Notes under the pieces: model-generated
Told to the model about the DNA's origin: nothing
Database searches by the model: none
The model's input: the letters and a program-made list of their open reading frames with translations, nothing else
Source: JABFXX01 sp036489755
GTDB taxonomy: Bacteria; Myxococcota_A; Polyangia; Haliangiales; Haliangiaceae
DNA: 64,000 nt
Direction: 5' to 3'
NCBI GenBank assembly: GCA_036489755.1
Contig: DASXFD010000089.1
Span: 50,852 to 114,851 of the forward strand
Program-made: the position numbers and the translations under genes
Shown: piece by piece, positions 53,171-61,367 of the stretch
Layout of the letters: each line of letters opens with the position of its first letter
How positions within the stretch are numbered: the stretch's first letter is position 1

Positions 53171-56100
53171 ATGACCCCCATCGGCCCCGTGCCGTTTGTC
53201 GGTAGGCAGCAAGAGCTCGCCGATCTCCGCCAGCACCTCGCCGTCGTGCCGCTCGTGTCGCTTCACGGCGCGCTCGGCTCGGGCAAGACGCGCTTGGTCG
53301 CCGAGCTCGCGCCGACCCTCGGTGCCCCGTGCACGGTCATCGAGTGCCACCCGGGCGATCGCGCGAGTGCGCTTCGATCTCGGGCGGAGCGCGCGCTGCG
53401 CTGCGTGCCCGGATCGCTCGCGCAGACGCTGACCGCGCAGGCGCGCGTGCTCGTGATCGACGACGTGCAGCACCTGCGCGTCGACGAAGCGACGAATCTG
53501 TTGTCGCCGCTCGTGCTCGGGCCCACCGCGCTCGGCCGGATCGTCGTCGTCGGGCGCGACCCGCTCGCCGCCGCGGTCGGTGCATCGATCGCCGAGGTCG
53601 AGCTGCTCGGCCTCGACATCGACAGCGCATCGGCGCTGTGGAACCACCTCGAAGAATCGTTCGGCGATGCCGCCGGCTGGGACAACGCGTTCGGCCGCAC
53701 GCGCGGCGTGCCGCTCGGGCTGCGTCGCGAGTATGCGCGCGCGCGATTCGGCAGCGGCGCGTGGGAGATCACCGCGCTCGAAGCTCCGGCGCGCGCCGCA
53801 CTCGAAGCACTCGCGATCTTGCGCCAGCCGGTCGCGCCGGCCGCGGTCGCCGCGCTCGCGCCCGGCGTCGATACCGAAGCCGCGTTGACGAGCCTCGTCG
53901 CGCGCCAGCTCGTCGATCAGGTCGGCGACGGCCGCGTGGTCTTGCACGAGGTCGTGCGCGTCGACGTGCTCGCGCAGCTCCAGCCCGAGACCAAGCAGCG
54001 GCTGTCGGCCGCCGCGGCGGAGCTCGTGGCGAGCACGGCGGCGGTGTCGTCGGGACCGCGGCTCGCGTGGCAAGCCGGCGACGACGGCGCATTCGGCGCG
54101 ATGGATCAGATCACGCGCGTGCGCGAGGTCGTGTGGCACTGGATCGCCGCCGGTGAGCGTGATCGCGCGGCCGCCGTGCTGCTCGATCACCGCGAGCTCG
54201 CGGCGCGCAGCGGCGGTGCGGGCGAGTTCGAGGCGCTGCTCGACGCGCTCGGCGATCGTCCGCGCAAGCGCTCGCTCGGCGGCGTGGCCGAGACCAGCCA
54301 GACTCAGCTCGTCAGCGGCGAGTATCTCGAGCCCGAGCGCACGCGCGAGCTGGCGGCGTTGCGCATCGAGATCGCGATCCGCGGCGGCCGTTACACCGAA
54401 GCCTTCGAGCGCGCGACCGCGACGCCCGGCGCCGTGTCGGCGATCGTCCATGCCGAGCTCGTGCTCGCGTCGGGCGACGTGACCGCGGCGCGCCGCGAGC
54501 TGGCGCAGATCGCGAGCGCCGGCGGCGGCGACATCAACGAACGCACGCGCGCGCTCGCCGTGCTCGCCGAGCTCGAGCTGCTCGCCGGCAAGCCCGATGC
54601 GGCCGCGCACCACCTCGCGACTGTCGGCGATCTGTCGGCGCCCGAGCCGCTGTCGCGCGCGCGTGTCCATCTCGCCGCGGCCCGGCTCGACGAGTATGTC
54701 GGCCGCGTGGCCGCGATGCGCACCGCGCTCGCCCGCGCCCACGGTGCGTGCAAGAGCGTGCCCGCCTGCCTCGAGGCGAGCGAGCTCACGGCGATCGTCG
54801 ACGCGCGGCGCGCCGTCGGGCTCGCGCGCGAGGGCCGACTCGTCGAAGCGGCCTCCGCGCTCGACGCCGCCGACGCGGTCGCTCGCGATCTCGACGCCGT
54901 CGCGGTGGCGGATGAAGTGCTCGCCGCGCGCGCGCTCGTGTCGCGCCGCCGCGGCGATGCCGCCAGCGCCGCCGCGATGCTGCACGATCTGGTGCGAGCG
55001 CGCCGCGAGCGCGGCGACGAGCTCGGTGCGCTGCGTGCCGAGCTCGATCTTGCCGAGCTCGCGATCTTGCGCGGTCAGCCCGCGCTCGCGAGCGAGCTCG
55101 CCAGCGCCGCGCTGGCATCGAGTGTGCGCCGCGAGCTCGGCAACCTCGCCGCGCGCGGCCAGGCCGTCGTGGCCGCGATCGATGTGATGGAGCTGCGCAC
55201 CGAGGCCGCGCTGCCGCGGCTCGAGGAGCTCGCGGGCCAACCGGCGCTCGATGCCGCCTCGGCCGCGAGCGTTTCGGTCTTGCTCGCGACCGCGCGGGCG
55301 CTCGCCGGCCAGCGCACCGGTGCCGTCGAGCTCGCACAAAACGCCGGCGCCGAGTCGCGCGACGAGCTCGATCGCCGGCTCGCCGCCGCCGAGGTCGCGC
55401 TCGCAACCGGCGACGTTGCCGTCGCGCTCGAGCTCGCCCGCGACACGGCCGTGCTCGCGGAGCGCGCGCACCGCACGATCGAGCTCGCGAGCGCGCTCGT
55501 GATCGTCGCTCGGCTCGAGCTCGCCCGCGGCGATCGCGGCAATGCCCGCGCCGCCGCCACGCGCGCCGCCCGCGAAGCCGCCGCGGCGGGCCTCGTACGC
55601 GCGCGCATCCACGCGCTGCTCGCACTGTCCGCGCTCGCCCGCGACGACGACGATTCCGCGACCGCCGTCGCGTACGCGCGCGATGCCTCCGAGCTCGCGC
55701 TCACCGCCGGTTTGCCCGTCGAGCGGCTCGTCGCGCACGCCGCGCTCGACGCGATCTCTGGCACCGAAGCGGTCGCCGACCCGACGGCGCCGAGCGCCGC
55801 GACGATGGCGCCGACCGCGATCGAAGGTGCCGCGCGTCTGCTCACCGATCTCGGCCTGACGACGCTGCGGCCGTTCCGCGTGATCGACGCCGAAGGCGTG
55901 CCGAGCGACGTCGCCGATGCGAACCCCGAGATCTTGCGGCTCGCCGGCCGCGCGCTCGCTGTCGACGGTGTGCGCGAGGTGATCTGGCGCCACGGCCAGG
56001 AGCTCGCCGACCTGCGCCGCCGCAGCCTGCTCAAGCGCCTGCTGTTTCTGTTCGCGTCGGCGCCCGGCAAGGTGTTCTCGAAGGAGAACATCGTGCAGGC

Positions 56101-56269
56101 CGTGTGGAACGTCGAGTACCACCCGCTTCGCCACGATGCGGCGCTGTTCACGAACATCATGCGCATTCGCCGGCTGCTCGGCGAGGACGGCTCCGAGATC
56201 ATTCGCGTCACCGAGGACGGCTATCGGTTCGTGCCGCCACGCGACTTCTTGTTCGTCATTCCGCGCTGA
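53171..56269 (+). CDS. large ATPase-TPR transcriptional regulator with C-terminal winged helix
   Basis: A 1032-residue protein. The N-terminal STAND-like ATPase has FVGRQQELADLRQHL, Walker A LHGALGSGKTRLVAEL and Walker B VLVIDDVQHLR. About 600 residues of TPR-like helical repeats follow. The C-terminus is an OmpR/PhoB-type winged helix (GKVFSKENIVQAVWN, LFTNIMRIRRLLG, EDGYRFVPP). This order, with the DNA-binding domain last, is the reverse of SARP/AfsR proteins. It probably senses a signal through ATP-driven oligomerisation. I chose ATG 53171; ATG 53138 would add 11 residues. Confidence 0.88.
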   Translation: MTPIGPVPFVGRQQELADLRQHLAVVPLVSLHGALGSGKTRLVAELAPTLGAPCTVIECHPGDRASALRSRAERALRCVPGSLAQTLTAQARVLVIDDVQHLRVDEATNLLSPLVLGPTALGRIVVVGRDPLAAAVGASIAEVELLGLDIDSASALWNHLEESFGDAAGWDNAFGRTRGVPLGLRREYARARFGSGAWEITALEAPARAALEALAILRQPVAPAAVAALAPGVDTEAALTSLVARQLVDQVGDGRVVLHEVVRVDVLAQLQPETKQRLSAAAAELVASTAAVSSGPRLAWQAGDDGAFGAMDQITRVREVVWHWIAAGERDRAAAVLLDHRELAARSGGAGEFEALLDALGDRPRKRSLGGVAETSQTQLVSGEYLEPERTRELAALRIEIAIRGGRYTEAFERATATPGAVSAIVHAELVLASGDVTAARRELAQIASAGGGDINERTRALAVLAELELLAGKPDAAAHHLATVGDLSAPEPLSRARVHLAAARLDEYVGRVAAMRTALARAHGACKSVPACLEASELTAIVDARRAVGLAREGRLVEAASALDAADAVARDLDAVAVADEVLAARALVSRRRGDAASAAAMLHDLVRARRERGDELGALRAELDLAELAILRGQPALASELASAALASSVRRELGNLAARGQAVVAAIDVMELRTEAALPRLEELAGQPALDAASAASVSVLLATARALAGQRTGAVELAQNAGAESRDELDRRLAAAEVALATGDVAVALELARDTAVLAERAHRTIELASALVIVARLELARGDRGNARAAATRAAREAAAAGLVRARIHALLALSALARDDDDSATAVAYARDASELALTAGLPVERLVAHAALDAISGTEAVADPTAPSAATMAPTAIEGAARLLTDLGLTTLRPFRVIDAEGVPSDVADANPEILRLAGRALAVDGVREVIWRHGQELADLRRRSLLKRLLFLFASAPGKVFSKENIVQAVWNVEYHPLRHDAALFTNIMRIRRLLGEDGSEIIRVTEDGYRFVPPRDFLFVIPR

Positions 56270-56292
56270 CCGAGTGCGCGCTGACCGAGTGC
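56263..56292 (+). repeat. 15-bp tandem duplication over the stop codon of the regulator
   Basis: Two identical 15-bp copies (56263-56277 and 56278-56292, GCGCTGACCGAGTGC) with a partial third. Each contains TGA in the same frame, so the stop at 56267-56269 is duplicated at 56282-56284. Confidence 0.85.
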
Positions 56293-56335
56293 GCGCTGCG
56301 GGGTGCGGGCGTAGTCCGGATCGCGGCTTCTGTCG

Positions 56336-56341
56336 TATCGT
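56336..56341 (+). promoter_or_regulatory. TATCGT -10-like hexamer
   Basis: TATCGT is followed by exactly 6 nt and GTG 56348, the start of the redoxin gene. Confidence 0.45.
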
Positions 56342-56347
56342 CGGTGC

Positions 56348-56908
56348 GTGATCGTCGGAAAGTCGGTTCCGAGCGCGCTCGCCGACGCGGTCGTGCGCGA
56401 CGCCGCGGGTGCATCGCATCGCCTCGGCGACGCGTGGGCGACCCGCGACGCCGTGCTGATCTTCGTGCGCCACTTCGCGTGTGCCGGTTGCGCCGAGCAC
56501 GTCGCGGCGCTGCGGCCGCGCTTGCCCGAGCTCGCGGCGCTCGATGTGAACGTTGTAATCATCGGCAGCGGCACGCTGGATCAGCTCGCTGGGTTCGCCG
56601 AGCGCGAAGGCTTGGCGAGCTGCTTCACCGACCCCGAGCTGGCCGCGTATCGCGCTGCGGGCTTCGTGCGCTCGGCGTGGAGCACGTACGGGCCGCGCGC
56701 GCTGGTCCAGCTCGCTCGCGCGTTCCTGCGCGGCTACCGCAACAGCCGCGCGCAGGGCGATCCGATCCAGCAGGGCGGCACGATCTACGTCGCACGAGGC
56801 GGCGAGCTGCGCTTTTACGATCGCGCGCAGCACACTGGCGATCGCGCGTCGCTCGGCGACGTCGTCGACGTCGCACTCGCGCGCCGAGCCATCGAGGTCG
56901 CGCTGTGA
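56348..56908 (+). CDS. PRXL2/AhpC-TSA_2-like thioredoxin-fold protein
   Basis: A 186-residue protein. VLIFVRHFACAGCAEHVAALR gives a C-x2-C active site in the place of the PRXL2 (FAM213) family, and VVIIGSGTLDQLAGFAER and FTDPELAAYRAAGF are the following conserved segments. QQGGTIYVARGGELRFYDRA forms the last strands. It is probably a thiol oxidoreductase or peroxide-reducing enzyme in the cytoplasm. It starts at GTG 56348. The Popeye-type gene follows after 97 bp. Confidence 0.85.
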   Translation: MIVGKSVPSALADAVVRDAAGASHRLGDAWATRDAVLIFVRHFACAGCAEHVAALRPRLPELAALDVNVVIIGSGTLDQLAGFAEREGLASCFTDPELAAYRAAGFVRSAWSTYGPRALVQLARAFLRGYRNSRAQGDPIQQGGTIYVARGGELRFYDRAQHTGDRASLGDVVDVALARRAIEVAL

Positions 56909-57005
56909 ACGGAGCGAGCCTCTGCATAGCCGAGCGCCGCGCGAGACGATCGAGCGAGCGCACATCGGTAGCACGCCGTGCGACGCGATCCGACGAGGCG
57001 CGCCC

Positions 57006-57641
57006 GTGACGTGGCCGCTGCACGTCGCGAACGTGGTCTTCTTGATCTCGTACGCGGTCGCCGAGATCTTCTGGCTGCGCTTCATCATGATGTTCGCGAG
57101 CGTGCTGACCGTCGGCGCGCTGCTCGCGATGCCGGAGACGCCGGCCGATCTACTCGCGTGGCAGGTCTTGTTCTTCGCGATCAACTTCGTGCGGTTCGTG
57201 CAGCTCGTCCACGAACGGCGCCCGGTCGCGTTGCCTCCCGACGCGCGACGGCTCGCGAGCTCGACGTTCCGCGACTTGCGGCCGCGCGAGCTGCTCCGCC
57301 TGCTCGCGGTCGGCGAGGCACTCGATCACGCGCCGGGCGAGCGCGTCGTGCAGCAGGGCGCGCCGCTCGCGCACCTCGCGATCGTCGTCGACGGCACCGC
57401 GCGTGTCGAGCTGGCCGAGCGCCGTGCCGTCGAGCTCGGCCACGGCGCGTTCATCGGCGAGCTCAGCTATTTGACCGGCAAGCCGCCCGGCGCCGACGTC
57501 GTCGCGGCGACCGCGCTGCGCATCGTGCGCTGGCCGGCCGACGCGCTGCGCGCGTTCCTCGCGGCAAATCCCGACACGCGGACCGCGGTCCAGCTCGTGC
57601 TCGGCAGCGATCTCGCCGCGAAGTTGCGCGGCGGCGCCTAG
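57006..57641 (+). CDS. Popeye-domain (POPDC)-like cyclic-nucleotide-binding membrane protein
   Basis: A 211-residue protein. Three hydrophobic helices fill residues 5-68 (LHVANVVFLISYAVAEIFWL, FIMMFASVLTVGALLAM, LLAWQVLFFAINFVRFVQLV). Residues ~85-205 are a cNMP-binding-type beta roll ending RAFLAANPDTRTAVQLVLGSDLA. The order, loop HERRPVALP after the third helix, and terminal GSDLAAKL pattern align well with animal POPDC proteins. The canonical phosphate-binding cassette is not obvious; GAFIGELSYLTGK occupies its place. It probably binds a cyclic nucleotide at the membrane. GAGG lies 9 nt before the GTG start. Confidence 0.82.
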   Translation: MTWPLHVANVVFLISYAVAEIFWLRFIMMFASVLTVGALLAMPETPADLLAWQVLFFAINFVRFVQLVHERRPVALPPDARRLASSTFRDLRPRELLRLLAVGEALDHAPGERVVQQGAPLAHLAIVVDGTARVELAERRAVELGHGAFIGELSYLTGKPPGADVVAATALRIVRWPADALRAFLAANPDTRTAVQLVLGSDLAAKLRGGA

Positions 57642-57680
57642 CCGCGCGCTCGCAAACGCGCGTCAGCGTCCGATTCCGCG

Positions 57681-57720
57681 ACGGAGCTCGGGCGACGGAG
57701 CTCGGGCGACGGAGCTCGGG
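57681..57720 (+). repeat. 14-bp tandem repeat
   Basis: Two full and one partial copies of ACGGAGCTCGGGCG (57681, 57695, 57709). It lies in the 286-bp gap after the Popeye-type gene. No gene is supported here. Confidence 0.85.
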
Positions 57721-57795
57721 TCGCCGCGCGTGCCGTCTGGTTGCAGCCGCGCGGCATGTTTACACGGATCACATTGGCCGCGCGGGCGCCCGTGG

Positions 57796-57895
<100 letters not shown>

Positions 57896-57927
57896 CAACC
57901 GGCACGCTCGCGCGCGATCGGCAATGA

Positions 57928-58695
57928 CTACCGCCAGCTCTTGCCGACCAGGAACTGCACGTTCGAGCGCATCGCCGCATTGAGCTCGCGAGCATGCTCG
58001 TCGCTGAGCGTCGCGTGCCACACCGCCTGGCGTCGCTTGCGATGTGCGGGATCGAAGAGATCGATGTAAAGGTCGTGATCGATCGCGGCGCGCGCGAGTG
58101 TCGTGCCGGCCGGCACGCGTGCTGCGGCCGATGGCAGCATGCGCGCGTCGTTGCCGTGCACGAACAGCCGCATGCCGGCCATCTCGGCGGCGTCGCCGAA
58201 GCAGCGCTTGCCGAGCTCGGTCGTGCGCTTGCGCTGGGCCGATGTTAACAGTGTATACATTGTCGCGGTGCCGAACGCGCTCTGCCGCCACCGCGAGTCG
58301 GCGAGCCAGCTCGCGCGCTGATCGAGCGAGTAGCCGAGCAACATGCCTTCCTGCGCCTCGGCGGCGAACGTCCAGCGGCCGTCGACGAGCGCGGTCGCCC
58401 ACAACGCACGGAGCGCCGGAATTCGCCACGCCTGGTCGTCGTGCAGCACGTAGACGTCGATCGGATCGGGAAGTTGCTCGAGTGGCAGGCCCGGCACGAT
58501 CGCGATCGACAGGCCCCGGTCGAGCGCGGCGCGCGACAGGTCGGCGAACCAGCGCGTGGCGAGGTCGCGCCGGCTAGCTTGATGGCGCGCGATGCCCTTC
58601 GCGCGCGACCTCACGGCATCGAGCTCGGCTTCCGGCGATGCGTAGGCCGCGCGCGGCCGGCTCGTGGCGAACAGCACGGCAGGATCGAATGCCAT
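57928..58695 (-). CDS. hypothetical protein
   Basis: A 255-residue soluble protein without signal or membrane segment. It has conserved-looking strings such as IDVYVLHDDQAWRIPALRALW, EAQEGMLLGYSLDQRASWLAD and DHDLYIDLFDPAHRKRRQAVWHATL. I recognise no family. An unusual AT-rich run inside it (58241-58262) contains rare codons (TTA, ATA-free) for M-Y-T-L-L-T. Its 3' end lies 35 bp from the hexanucleotide repeat. Start ATG 58695. Confidence 0.7.
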   Translation of the reverse strand: MAFDPAVLFATSRPRAAYASPEAELDAVRSRAKGIARHQASRRDLATRWFADLSRAALDRGLSIAIVPGLPLEQLPDPIDVYVLHDDQAWRIPALRALWATALVDGRWTFAAEAQEGMLLGYSLDQRASWLADSRWRQSAFGTATMYTLLTSAQRKRTTELGKRCFGDAAEMAGMRLFVHGNDARMLPSAAARVPAGTTLARAAIDHDLYIDLFDPAHRKRRQAVWHATLSDEHARELNAAMRSNVQFLVGKSWR

Positions 58696-58753
58696 GGCGC
58701 GAGTTGACCACGAGCGACGCGACGGCGCGTGCTCGCCGCGGCCCTGCTCGCGC

Positions 58754-59794
58754 TCAGTTGATGAAGTCGGGCGGATCGTCGCGGTCGTCGTCGCGCTCGG
58801 CGAACGGATCTTCACCGGGCCACGGCACGTACGGCGGCACGACGATCGGTCGCAGCCGCGCCGTGGCATCGTCGCGCGCTCGCTCGTCACGGTCCCACTG
58901 CGCGACCCGCCGCCGGTTGATGCGACGCCGGCGCGCCCACGCGAACGCGAGCAAGATCGCGCACGCGATCCAGAGCGCGAGCCCGAACAAGCCGATCGGC
59001 GCGGTGAGGTAGCGCTGCTGCAAGCTGTCGCGCCACTCGTCGAACAGCTCGGCGATCGACTTGCCGAACTGATGCTTGGCGGCGGCATCGAGCGACGCGC
59101 CGTGGCCGACCTCGGCGAGAAAGCGGCGGAACGGCCAGCGATCGCCGTCGTCGGCGGTGTCTTCCCACCGGCCGCGTCGCGACAGATAGCCGACGAAGTC
59201 GTAGCTCTCGGCGTAGGCGCGTTGCGCCGGCGATTCTTCGGCGGGAAAGCTGCGGTCGAGATCCTCGATCGGGATCACGCCGTGGAACCACGCCATGCCG
59301 GCGAGCGTCTCGGCGCGGTCCATCGACCACTCGCCCGAGTGCTGGTACGCGAAGCCTTCCTGCAGCCAATGCGGCACGTGGTTACCGAGCGCGGCGCCGA
59401 GCATGACGTGCGCGAGCTCGTGGCGCAGCGTCGTCATCGGATCGAGCACCTGCGCGCCGTGACGGACTGCGACGCCGACCTCGGCGAGATCGGGATACGC
59501 GATGCCGACCGCCCACGGCGGCGCACCGCGCGACGGCTCGATCGTGGCGAGCGCCGACGCATCGCGCACGAGGCGAACGTGGATCTCTTTGGGCTGCGGC
59601 AGATCGCCGAGGTCAGCCGAGATCCGCTCGAGCTCGTCGTCGGCAGCGAGCTCGAGCTGGTGCGCGACCGGCTCGAGGCCGGGCTCGCTCGTCACGATCA
59701 CGCGGCCGGTCGCGTGCGGCATCTCGCGCATCGTCGATGGCGCCGCGGTAGCGACGCTTGCGGAAGCGAGCAACGCGAGCAGCCACGCCTTCAT
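58754..59794 (-). CDS. membrane-anchored zinc peptidase (peptidase MA-like)
   Basis: A 346-residue protein with a signal peptide (MKAWLLALLASASVATA). HExxH is in LRHELAHVMLG near 126-130, with the likely third ligand Glu in WLQEGFAYQ about 18 residues later, as in gluzincin/peptidase MA proteins. A C-terminal helix (about 275-295, LFGLALWIACAILLAFAW) anchors it, with a ~50-residue Arg/Asp-rich cytoplasmic tail. It would cut proteins in the periplasm. Its ATG overlaps the stop of a 15-residue mini-ORF (ATGA). Confidence 0.85.
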   Translation of the reverse strand: MKAWLLALLASASVATAAPSTMREMPHATGRVIVTSEPGLEPVAHQLELAADDELERISADLGDLPQPKEIHVRLVRDASALATIEPSRGAPPWAVGIAYPDLAEVGVAVRHGAQVLDPMTTLRHELAHVMLGAALGNHVPHWLQEGFAYQHSGEWSMDRAETLAGMAWFHGVIPIEDLDRSFPAEESPAQRAYAESYDFVGYLSRRGRWEDTADDGDRWPFRRFLAEVGHGASLDAAAKHQFGKSIAELFDEWRDSLQQRYLTAPIGLFGLALWIACAILLAFAWARRRRINRRRVAQWDRDERARDDATARLRPIVVPPYVPWPGEDPFAERDDDRDDPPDFIN

Positions 59795-59838
59795 GGCCAC
59801 TGCCTCATGGCCTCGCGCTTCATGGCCTCGCGCTTCAT
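59791..59838 (-). CDS. 15-residue coupling ORF with 15-bp tandem repeat
   Basis: ATG 59838 overlaps the stop of the PEGA gene; the frame reads MKREAMKREAMRQWP and its TGA overlaps the ATG of the peptidase gene. Both links are ATGA. A 15-bp unit (ATGAAGCGCGAGGCC) is repeated twice plus a fragment, with ATG codons every 15 bp at 59838, 59823 and 59808. It looks like a translation relay created by slippage. Confidence 0.45.
   Translation of the reverse strand: MKREAMKREAMRQWP
59806..59838 (-). repeat. 15-bp tandem repeat with regularly spaced ATG codons
   Basis: Two complete units and a fragment; each supplies an in-frame ATG. It lies exactly at the junction of the PEGA and peptidase genes. 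Confidence 0.85.
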
Positions 59839-61028
59839 GGATAATGCAGCTCCACGGTTTGCGTGTCGCTCTCGTAGTGGTGCACGCCGACGACGATCGC
59901 GCCCGCGACGAGCGCCGCGCCGACTGCGGCATAGACCCACCACTGGGTGTGCTGCGCCTTGTCCTTGTCTTGCGAGCGATCCTCGACGAGCAGCGGCCGA
60001 TCGGAGTCCGGCGCGTGCGCGCTCCAGCTCGCGACACGCTCGGCGAGCACCGTGCCGGCATCGGCGGCTTGTGCGAGCGTGCGTGGCGTATCGTCGAGAC
60101 GGCGCACCGGCTCGCCGAGGCCGGCGTGGCCCCACAGCTCGATCGCATCGCCGCGGCGGACGATCGCGGCGCGCATGTGCGTCTCGATCAACACGGCCGC
60201 GAGCTCGTCGACCGGCGGAACTTCGCCGTGCCAGCCGGCGATTCGTCGGGCCACGCCCGACCAGCGGCCGGCTTGATCGGGCATCGCGATCGTCAGCTTC
60301 GGTTGTGACTTGACCGGCGAACCGACGAGCGAGCCGCGCCGCGAGCCGTTCGCCGCCGCGATCACGTGCTCGCCGGGCGCGAGCGAGACGTGCAGCGGCG
60401 CGGTGCCCGCAGGCTGAAAATCGACGAACACCTGCGAGCCCGGCACTTCTGTATCGACGTCGACGTCGACCGGCGCGACACCGAGCGTGAGGTCGACGTC
60501 GGGATACTTCGCGAGCAGATCGGGAGACACGTCGGGCGAGCCGCCGATCTCGCGGAGCTGCACCGCGGCGCGCGTCGCGGTCGGCACGTCCTTCATGCGA
60601 TCCGCGCACAACAGAACGTACGCCCATGCCTTCGCGAGCTCGGGCGTCGGCATGCCGGCCGCCTGGCGTGCCGCGAGGATCGACAACGCGCCGTCGGCCG
60701 AGCGGATCGTCGCCTTGCAGTCGAGCGCGCCGAACGCCTGCTGGCTGTCGGCGAGCGCCTTCGCGAGCAGCGGCTGATCGGCCGCCGTGTCGATGCCCGC
60801 GAGCGCGTCGCCGAGGCCGTCGCCGAGCGCCGGCGACAGGCCGGCACCGACGAGCGCCTCACCGAGCTGTTGGCGGACCGCCGGGTTTTGCGGATCCGGA
60901 CCGAGATCGATCACCGCGATCGATTCGCGCCCGCTCGCGCGCAGCGGCGCGGCGGCAGCGGTCGCCCCAACGAGGGCGACGACTAGGGCACCACGGGCAG
61001 CTGCTCGAAATATTTGTTGAGGGCCCAT
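59835..61028 (-). CDS. PEGA-domain-like envelope protein
   Basis: A 397-residue protein. A signal peptide or N-terminal anchor (about 8-28, RAAARGALVVALVGATAAAAP). Helical, TPR-like residues ~60-150 follow. VPGSQVFVDFQPAGTAPLHVSL (180-205) is a PEGA-type beta unit. One C-terminal helix (about 367-385, WWVYAAVGAALVAGAIVVGV) anchors the end. It starts at ATG 61028, so its first 46 bp overlap the end of the PilZ gene in another frame. Surface-layer or envelope-binding role is inferred. Confidence 0.75.
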   Translation of the reverse strand: MGPQQIFRAAARGALVVALVGATAAAAPLRASGRESIAVIDLGPDPQNPAVRQQLGEALVGAGLSPALGDGLGDALAGIDTAADQPLLAKALADSQQAFGALDCKATIRSADGALSILAARQAAGMPTPELAKAWAYVLLCADRMKDVPTATRAAVQLREIGGSPDVSPDLLAKYPDVDLTLGVAPVDVDVDTEVPGSQVFVDFQPAGTAPLHVSLAPGEHVIAAANGSRRGSLVGSPVKSQPKLTIAMPDQAGRWSGVARRIAGWHGEVPPVDELAAVLIETHMRAAIVRRGDAIELWGHAGLGEPVRRLDDTPRTLAQAADAGTVLAERVASWSAHAPDSDRPLLVEDRSQDKDKAQHTQWWVYAAVGAALVAGAIVVGVHHYESDTQTVELHYP

Positions 61029-61300
61029 ACTTCACGCGCGCGCAAGCCGTCGAACTGGATGCCGGTCGCCTTTTCGTCGGACCAGCGCACGGTCGCGCCG
61101 ATCACGATGGGCTCCTCGAGCGTCGGGATCGAGAATCGAAAGTCGACGCGCGTGCCCATCGCGAGTCGGTTTTCCAGCGAGAACAACGCTCCACCGAGCG
61201 ACAGGTTCATCACGATGCAGCTGCGCGCCGCACCATCGATCGATAGCTGTGCGGGCAGCGAGACGGCGTGACGAGTCGAAGTCCGGCGGTTTTCGGCCAC
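60983..61300 (-). CDS. PilZ-domain protein (c-di-GMP receptor candidate)
   Basis: A 105-residue single-domain PilZ protein. The ligand motifs are intact: RRTSTRHAV (RxxxR-like) and IVMNLSLGGALF (D/NxSxxG, Asn form). The beta barrel continues as VDFRFSIPTLEEPIVIGATVRW and GIQFDGL. It probably binds c-di-GMP. GTG 61300 is preceded by TATGAT at 5 nt. It is the third PilZ-type domain in this window. Confidence 0.88.
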   Translation of the reverse strand: MAENRRTSTRHAVSLPAQLSIDGAARSCIVMNLSLGGALFSLENRLAMGTRVDFRFSIPTLEEPIVIGATVRWSDEKATGIQFDGLRAREVWALNKYFEQLPVVP

Positions 61301-61367
61301 GCACCATCATAGCAAATGATGCGATCCAAATTGCTTAGGCGCACCTGCCTGTTCGGCGTGCCCGGCG

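Noticed and set aside
58241..58262. AT-rich patch resembling a promoter inside a hypothetical gene
   Set aside because: It reads in frame as M-Y-T-L-L-T, and no gene starts after it on either strand.
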